Shown here piece by piece: positions 46,401 through 55,400 of a stretch of 64,000 nt of DNA (the first letter of the stretch is position 1; the number at the start of each line of letters is the position of its first letter). The notes under the pieces are model-generated. The model worked only from the letters and a program-made list of their open reading frames with translations. It had not been told where the DNA came from and ran no database searches. The position numbers and the translations under genes are program-made. Source of the DNA: Aplectana chamaeleonis (taxonomy: Eukaryota > Nematoda > Chromadorea > Rhabditida > Cosmocercidae); the NCBI GenBank assembly GCA_029168955.1, contig JAPDOI010001517.1:1-64000 (forward strand), given 5' to 3'.

Positions 46401-49400
46401 GGTCATTGCATTCATAGTTGAAGTCGAAGCGACCAACAATACTGCCGCGATCTCGAATCGCTGGACTACGCGATTTGAAATCGCTCCGTCCAGCGATTTC
46501 AATCGTCGAGCGACTTGGTATCGCTCGTGTGGACGCAATTCCGCGTGAAACATGATGGAGACTCGTGGACAACGCCGCGAGATTGAGCGTGGAGTCCGCA
46601 ATTTTGCGCCGAATACCCTACGACTCGACGGAAGATTACGGCCTAGTTGCTTCGACTAGGCGAATCGCTTCCATCATGGAAGCAACGCGTCTAGTCGAAG
46701 CGACCTAACAAAATAAAGCAGGTCGCTCCGACCAGCTATGAAATACCACAGCCGCTCGGCGATCCCGGCTGAAACTGCAAACTGTTCCAACCCCTCGCGA
46801 CTCAGTGCAAGATCTGTTGACGCGACGGGTTCTGTAACTGTTGGCAGCGCCGCGACTAGTCGATGCGACCAGCACTGAATGGGGCTTTGGATGGAACTCA
46901 TCTTCGACTATCAAATTATGGATGACCTTGTGTCATAAACTTTTGAGACAAAAAAATCGATGTAATGTGACTACCACGCAAAAAAAAACCTGAAATCAAG
47001 AACTGCGAGAAGGCGTTACCATTCTCAATTTTAAAACGAAGACAACCACTCGTTTGCGACTCCTTAGTATTCACAGCATCTGTTCCACTTAGTATGTAGA
47101 CGCGAGAGTCTCCACAAGGCGCGGTATTTATGAACAAATGGAAGGAGAGACCGTTCTTCAGTGAGAGTTTACCTGAATTCAAAGAGCAAAGAATCATCAA
47201 TAAAGCATGTTTTTAAATGTTATTTGGCATTTAAGATTTTAGCTCGCACTTCGTACTCCTTCGTCCAACTAGAAAGCCTTGTTTCAAAACGCGAGGTTGT
47301 TCTGCTCGCGTGCGGCCGCGCCGCACACTACCTCTTACCACGTCTATCGTGTTTTTCGGATATCGGTGATTTTCTTCACTAGCATCGCCCATCATCACTT
47401 CACTTCATTATTATCATCATTCGTTCGACCATTTATTCATTTACTATTTCCCTTCTACTTCTGTTGGTGCCTGCCTGGTTTCTCTGGACGAGCGCACTTT
47501 GGATTGTTCGATACGGTCAACGACGGATTTCAATCAACATGATCAACGGTGCCATCCCCCTTTGCTGTATTCCTAGTGACAGGGAATAATATCACCCCTT
47601 TTTCAATTGCCACTATTAACGGTGCATTGTTTCAACATCCTACTCGTGTTCTATGGTGGATACTCCAGTTGCCCCAAATTTTCTTCAGGGAGGTAGCGCG
47701 AAACAGAATCGAACCGAGTCGCCGATCTAGGTCTGCAATTGGCCATGGATTTATTGATCATCAAGGACGTTCAACTTCCGGTTCATCTGAAGATAGTACT
47801 CGGACATTTGCTGGAGAAAGCCAATTGTTTTGACTCCTTGCTGGAGCGAAACCGTGAGTGAGGGAGTAAACTCCAAATACCGTGCGGTACCGATTGTCAC
47901 AAAGGCATGAAATGATGAGATCAGTTGCATTTCTATACCAGACCGACCGACTTAAACTCTCAAATAAAAGTTGAAAAGCATTTTATAGTTTTGTGGCAAT
48001 CGGTACCGCACGGTGTTTTGCGTCTAGTGAGTTAGAGAAGCGTATTGAGGCGAGAATTTCTGAGAAGAATCGATTGCTTTCTGAAACTGATCTGCTTAAA
48101 CATGCATTAGCTGAATCCAAAGTTACCAGCCCCCCTGTTAAGATCAGTGATTCTCCTGTGCATTCCCATAGCTGTGATGAAACCGAGTCATGAATTGCCA
48201 ATTTCCGAAAGTTGGGCTTCGCAAAAACAAAGTTAAGGATTTGGCATTGTTTATAAAGGCAGTGGTCACGATCAAATATGCTTGTCTTCTTTTCCTCTCT
48301 AAACCCTTTTCTGGGTTTCTAGTAGTGGGCTTTATAAGAAAAATCGCGAAAAAACGCTGTTTGGGCCGTTTGAAGCCTGAACATTCTTGTCTTTTGATGG
48401 TGGACGAGCAACCCACATCATCGGCATCTATGATCTCTAATATTGAGAACATCAGCTGGCTTGAAATTGAATTTCAATCAATGAACATTGACTCATATAG
48501 TCAAAACATTGAATGAAGTGCTTGTTTTTCATGCTCAACTGTTTTTATTAGGTAAATTTGCATTTATTTCTTCCTCTGAATGTCAATGATTTTTGACTGC
48601 TCGGCATGAGACAGCAATCTTTTTGGGAGGAGCTGTGCTATAGTTCGTTTTTTTTTGACACGAACGAAATTTTCAAAAGATTTTTCGATAGTTTTTTTTG
48701 TTCATTCGAAAATTCGTCGAAAGAATTTTTTTCAGATTCCGTTCGCTCGAATATTCGTCAAACTAATTTTTTTCAAATTTCGTTCGTTCGAAATTTAGTC
48801 GAGCGAAATTTTTTCAATTTTCGTTCGTTCGAGATCCGATTTTTCGAAATTTTTTCGAAATTCGTTCGTTCGGAATACTTTCGAACAAATTTTGAAAAAG
48901 TTCGACATTTCCGACAAATTTCGAAAAAAGTTCGAAATTTTCAACGAATTTCGAAAAAAAACTAAATACTGTATGTGAGGTTTAAAAAAAATGAAAATTT
49001 CGATTGGTTTCGAATTTCGTCACAATTCATAAGTCCTGTTGAATCGTGAAGTTCGACGGCAGCTGAAATTGGAGCGTGAGGCGTACTGGAACACAGCTGC
49101 AGAAGAAATGGAGCAAGGATCATCAAGGCATGCCTTCCGCACACTGTTCTCGACTTTAAAGACGACTAAGTGGTGCAAAACCAAGTTCACAAGCGATAAT
49201 ATCAGGAAGGCTGACGGCTCCTTCGTCCGATTGTCCACAGAACGTATCGAGCGATGGAAGGAGTTTTTTGAAGGATTGTACCGGAGTGACGAACCTCATG
49301 CTCCTGCTACGCCAACCCTTGCTGAACCTCATGTGATCGCTTCGGACGCCCCACCATCCATGGAAGAAGTTGATGCTGCTGTGAAGCTACTAAAGTCGGG

Positions 49401-52400
49401 CGAAGCTGCTGGTGTGGACATGGTAACTGCAGAAGCTTTAGAAGCTGGTGGAGATATTTTGATGCGCCGTCTACTCTTGCTACTGCAGCTTCAATATGGC
49501 GTAAACCGAGGAAAATCCTGCGTCGTAGTAACGAGACGATTATAGCACCTTTGTGCTGAAAAAAGGCGACAGCAGTCATTGCAAAAACTATCGCGGTATT
49601 AGCTTGCTATCCATCACTGGCAAAGTGTTCACTAGGATTCTGCAGCTGCGTCTTCAAAAGCATTCCCGGGAAACTGCTTAGCCACAGAAGAGCAAGCGAG
49701 GCTTCCGTCCTGGTCGTGGATGCTGTGATCAAATTTTCACCATCAGGCAGATTCTTGAGGAACGCATAAGATGCGCCAAGCGCACAGTTGATTGTCTTCA
49801 TCGATTTTCCGCGCGGCATTTGACAGCGTCTCTAGGCCGGCTTTGTGGCTGCAATCCTTAAGCTCCGGAACGCGTACCGGAAAAAGATCGTGCGTCTTCT
49901 TCAAGGAGACCTATACAGGCTCCATGCAGTTGCATTCAGCGTACAGAAGGAACTTTTTCAGCCTCATTCTCGATTCGAAAATGGTGTGCGACAAGGATGT
50001 GTGTTGCGTCTCCGTTGCTGTTTAATGCAGTAGTTGACTGCTATCATGCGGAAACTTTTCAATGGCCGGCAAGGAGTCCAATTCGGTGATTATCATTTCG
50101 TAACCGACTTAATGTTCGCTGACGACAGCGCTGTTTTTGCTAACGATGATGGCGAGGCTACCGACATCTCTCTGCAAATTTGCCAGATCGCGACAACAGC
50201 TAGGTCATATGCTTTTACGATAAATGCCGACAAAACGAAGGTGATGACAAGCGATGGGTCACCAGCTGCAGTCTGCTCCCACGATGCCCAGATTGAGCAA
50301 GTGGATCGTTTCAAGTACCTTGGCTTCGTCATCCAACAAAGCAAGATCGTCTCAACAGCCGAAGTTCCTAGCAGGATTGGTCAAGCTGCTTCTGCATTCG
50401 GAGCACTAGACTGGTGCTTATGGAGGCGTCCAAACGTAGCCCATGGAACGAAAATGAGGATCTACCGTTCGCTTGTAGGGCCAGTTTTGCTGTATGGAGC
50501 TGAGACGTGGACACTGCTGAAATCGGATCTTCAGAAACTCGAAGCTTTTCAAATGCGATGTCTCCGACGGATCCTTCGCGTGTCTTTACGCGACCATGTC
50601 ACGAATGAGAATATCCGCTTACGTTGCGAGGACCAACCCACGATCGAATGCAAAGTCAGAAAGCGTAGGTTGCGCTGGTTTGGTCACACTTGCCGCATGC
50701 CAATAGAACGCCTGCCTCACCAGTTGCTCTTCAGACAACGACCGGTGGAACGGAAAGTGCAACGATCGGCGCCCAGAAAGACTTGGATTAAGCAAGTTGA
50801 AGATGATTTGGCGAGACGCAAACGATTTGGCGAGACGCAAACTGTCTGTGGCTGATGCTAGACAAATGGCACTGGATCGCTCTGCGTGGAAGGCAGTTGT
50901 TCGTGATGCACATCTCCCCATGTCACCCACAGCGGCGTACTGGCTCCGAGGTCAGCCTCGGCAGGCCGTCAGCTAATGGGACGGTAAGGTAAGTGAGAAG
51001 AGGTGAGTTGGCTGTCACGAAGGCTATGGGGTGATTGGTGACAGCTTATACTCTAATGATGGATAGCTAGATGCCTTTGACGTAGTAACCTCCTACACCC
51101 TCACATTCCGTACGACAAAACTTCTACATTTTAGAGGCGCTCGCGGGATTGTCTACAGAATGACGCATTTTTTCAGGCACCAAACCTTAAGCTATGCTGA
51201 AATCATTTAAAGGCAAGGTCCGGTCAGATTTTGACACCACCGAAGTTCGGGTTAGATAGATTGGGCTGGTCTCGCTGGACACCTTGCAAAACTTTCACAA
51301 ACTCTAAAGCCCCTTTCACAGTCTGCCGGACGACGCCGTCCGGCAAGTTAAAAGTGAGCCGCAGTGCGAGGGAAGCTGCGGTGAACAGCCGCCAGTTCCG
51401 ACTTTCAGTACAAAATTTAGGCGAAAACAACCCCGTTCTAACCCGTCGCCAACTTGATCCCAGCGTCGTGTCAATGATTTCACCGCACTGAGACGTCGGT
51501 CGGCTGACACCGCAGTGCGGGGTGCACTGACGCCGCAGTCCTATCTTATAACATGCCGGACGGCTTCGTCCGGCAGACTGTGAAAGACCCTTAAGTCCGT
51601 ATTTCTGGAGAAGTCAGCCTGAAAGTCAGGGATTACGGTGTTCACAGCATGATAATCATGGCTGGAATGACCGATAATTACCCAGCTGTTTTGAAGAATG
51701 CGTGGACAACGGCTAAAATATGGACGATGGCCACACTTTTCTGACTTTTCTGGATCATCGGCTCACGGAAGTGGATTTAATAACTTGAAGAAGACCGGTT
51801 TTAAAGGCATCGTACGCGCTGAAAACCACTCACCGTTTTTTTGGTTCAAATGATTCTCTGGGCCCACCTAAGAACGTAGGAGGAAGGATTTGTCGGTCGA
51901 AAACGCCTTATTGTGAAGAAAAATGAGGTTGAATGTCTCAAATTCCGTCAAAGAGGCCGGCCCTCCGTCAGTCATCTGACACAATTTGCTGTCAGCCATC
52001 ATATAGAGTAAATTTTCAACATTTGATACAGTGCAACTGAGGGGAAGTTGATGGAATATACCAGAAACGATTACGTGAAGAATGACTTTTCTTCACAAAT
52101 CGATTAGCCTTTCTTCTCAGCAAATCACTTGAAAGAAAAGATAAACTTTTATTTGATCATTGATATCATAGGTCAAAACAGCTATCTCTAACGATCGAGC
52201 TCTTCCTTCGTCAAAAGTCGATTGAGATATTTGGGTCTGAAAAAGAGGTTTTCAGTTGATTTTTCGCGGTTTCAACGCGTAGCTGTTATATAGGAACTAT
52301 AGCTCTCATTATATATGGAAAACTCGACAACGAAATCCATCGTGAACGATGCCTTTAACGCAGTTCTCGCATGTTCCTTCGAACTACCTGTACCATGAGC

Positions 52401-55400
52401 ACAGATCCAGCGGAAAATCTCAGAATCGAAATTCTGCCCGGACCCTGCCTCTAAAGAAACTAAGACCACGATGTGAGGGTTTTTCAACATCTAATCCTTA
52501 GGCCGTGCAAGAACACGGCGAATTTCCTGACTTTACATGTCAGAACACCAGATATTTGATCTTCCATACCAGTGGTTTTTAGAGTGGAGTCAGTTTCGAA
52601 ACCCGCGTGGCCATGTAAAGTCGCAGAAGCTGGGCAGCATGCGGCAAAAATGATCGTAGTTATTTCCTTCGCGCGACGTCGGAATGTCGCCGCAAAACAG
52701 CTCTCAGCGGCGCTTGCAATATCCTAAAACCCTCTGCCTTAAAGGCACACAGTACACCCACAAACAGAAATCTTGTGATTTTTATTTAGTTGTGTAGCAG
52801 ACCCCTCCCACATAACACGTGCCAAGTGCGAGATCTCAATTCCTGCACATAGACGGGCATATAAGCGACAATTACGGGCCCGGAAACCACTCCAGCCACC
52901 ACCACAGGCCCGGCCCCTCTCTGAGATTACAGAATTCGATAGCGGCTAGATGGATGGATGAATTCCTCAACAAGTCGTCGTTCTTCAGCCATTTCCGGAC
53001 TTGAGCCTGTCTATCCTGGCTCACTCTCTCTGCAACGATTGGTGAATGAAGAAATACAGGCCTGAGACATTGTCTCGTCCTCCACTTTTTCGCTCCTCAA
53101 AATATAGGCATGTTTAAGGTGTTATAACTCTGTTCATAGGGAGTCCTGGACGACTTCTGAGATACCACTGTGATCAACGTGTGACCTCTCTAAAAGATCA
53201 GTGTAGAAACTGAAAAATAATTTTATAGAGTGTTCTGTGCCTGTTTCAGCACAGGACACCCAGAAAAATAATTTTTAGCTTTTATGCTGGTCCTGGAGAG
53301 AGTCGCACGCTGATCACAGTGGTATCTCTGAGATAGTCCAAGACCCGCTTATGAATAGAGTTATGGCACCTGGGGCATGCTACCTATATTTTGAGGGCGA
53401 AAAATTGGTGGACGAGTTGTCTCAGGTCTGTATTTCTCTTCATTCGTAATCCTTACGCGAGTGCAAGCCAGGATAAGGATACAGCCCGGCAATGGGGTGA
53501 AGAAAGGAGTCTTGTTCTGAAGGCAGTGTTAACGATGATTTTCGTTTCCGAGTTTTCCACTCACAGCAAAGCGTTGGCCACCGAGTGGTACAGAAATTGA
53601 GAAGAAACGGCGAGAAACGCACTAAAAACGCCGCATTTCGCGGACATTATTCTCTGGCCTGGACAAGTTGTCCAGTTGTATGAACATGCCTATGTCACCC
53701 GGTGAAAAATGGGATCAGTCGAAAATGGAAGAACATTCCAGACAAAATGAGTACTACTACGGGTCCAAAGGAAAGAGCGGAGCAATAGCGAGTAGAGAAT
53801 TGCAAATCAAGGGCGATTTCATTGACACAACAAACAGTTCCAGTGAGAGTAAAAAAATTCCGTGTCTCTTCGGGCGCTTTTTCCTCGATTTCTTCGTCAT
53901 TTTATGTTTCTACCCTGGGCCAAACAATCGATTTAGCTATTAATCTCAAAATCGAAGATTATCGTGAACACTGTCTTTAAAGAGCAGTGTCTACGATGAT
54001 CATCATCGGTGACTTTCCGCAGTGAAACGATAGGCGAGAAGGACCCTAGGCTCCCAGTGTTGAAAGAACAGTAGAGAACGAGTCAGGAGTGACGAAATAA
54101 CGGCTGCGAACAAGCGTTTTGGTGTATTGCCAGAACCGTCCCTGTGCTCTTTGATCCGCCCCCTCGATATGAACAAACGAAGACTCAGATTGCAGGAATC
54201 TTCAAGTCAAGGAAGTGCTGATAAGTGAGCTAATCGCTTGATTGCATTGAATGCTATCATCCTTCATAGCGGTCAATTCCTCCACGCTCAAAATCAACGT
54301 AAACGACCTATCTGGCCTCCGCAAACGCGACTTTCGCGTCAGCTTTTTTCAAGCCGTGCTTCGCAATATAGGGCACCAGAGCTTCTGTAAAACGTGGAGA
54401 TATTGCAAGTGAAATTTATCGTGAACACTGACTTTAAAGGCATCGTTCGCGCTGGAAATCAAATTTCATTTTTCAGGGGCTGTCAAACTCATGAAAGTTG
54501 AGCCCGTTTGACCACACTGGTAAACTTTGGCGCGTCAAAAACCTTGGGCAATGAGGTGTTGGAAGGCGTCAAAGATGAAGATCCTGCCACCAATTCTCAA
54601 CAGTCATTTAGCACTTTTTCCTAGGAATGTTGGTGCGACCGTAAGACAACGTGAAAAAAATAGTTACGGCATCGAACTCCACATGAAGAAAACTCCGAAA
54701 ATGACAGTGACGAGGCCTCCAGAAGCAGAAAAACTTCAAAAAAGGATTTTGGCACGAAATCTTCAAATTCGTATCTACAATGTGTTCCCATTGACTTTTT
54801 CTTACAAATGAAGGTTTTCATCGCGGCCCTTCAAGATTTTCGTTTATACTAGAGAGGCCAAGTCACACAAAAATAATGAAAAAACCCATATACGGTTTTC
54901 TGCGCGTACGATGCCTTTAAGTAGTTTCAGCAGAGTTACGCATGAGCAGCAAGTGGTCGCCGAGCGACAGCCTCGTTGCGACGACAAAAATGTTCTCGCA
55001 CATTATCGTCGCCGCGTCGGTTGCCGCTCGCTGGCAGTGATGCAGGGCAGTCGCGGCGTCAAAGCACTCTGCGGTAGCGCTCGTCGCCTTTCAAGCCACG
55101 TTGATCGCCCCGTCGCCGAATGTAATCGATATTAGATCACCTTAGCGCTGTTCGTCGCTGCAGCGAGTCTTGCCGCTAATTTAAACTCTGCAGACACCTT
55201 GCTACCGTAGCGCAACAGCTCTCGCCGATGCAGCACTCCTTCTATCGCTCCCACAGAGACCAGCGACGTCACTCTGAAAGCACCTACAGTCACCTTTCCG
55301 AATTAAAGGCAGCCTTCACGACAGATCATCCCTGCTGAGCTCTCCACAGTGAAATGATAGGCGAGAAGGATCCTAGGCTCCCAGTGTCGACAGAACGGTA

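Larger units (their letters stand above)
49030..51000 (+). mobile_element. 5'-truncated RTE-like non-LTR retrotransposon
   Basis: Covers the last part of the endonuclease-RT linker, a frame-broken reverse transcriptase and the C-terminal region, ending with YWLRGQPRQAVS and a GGTAAGGTAAGTG tail. There is no endonuclease domain, so it is 5' truncated. It is inserted in plus orientation, antisense to ADAR, in intron 2. Confidence 0.85.
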
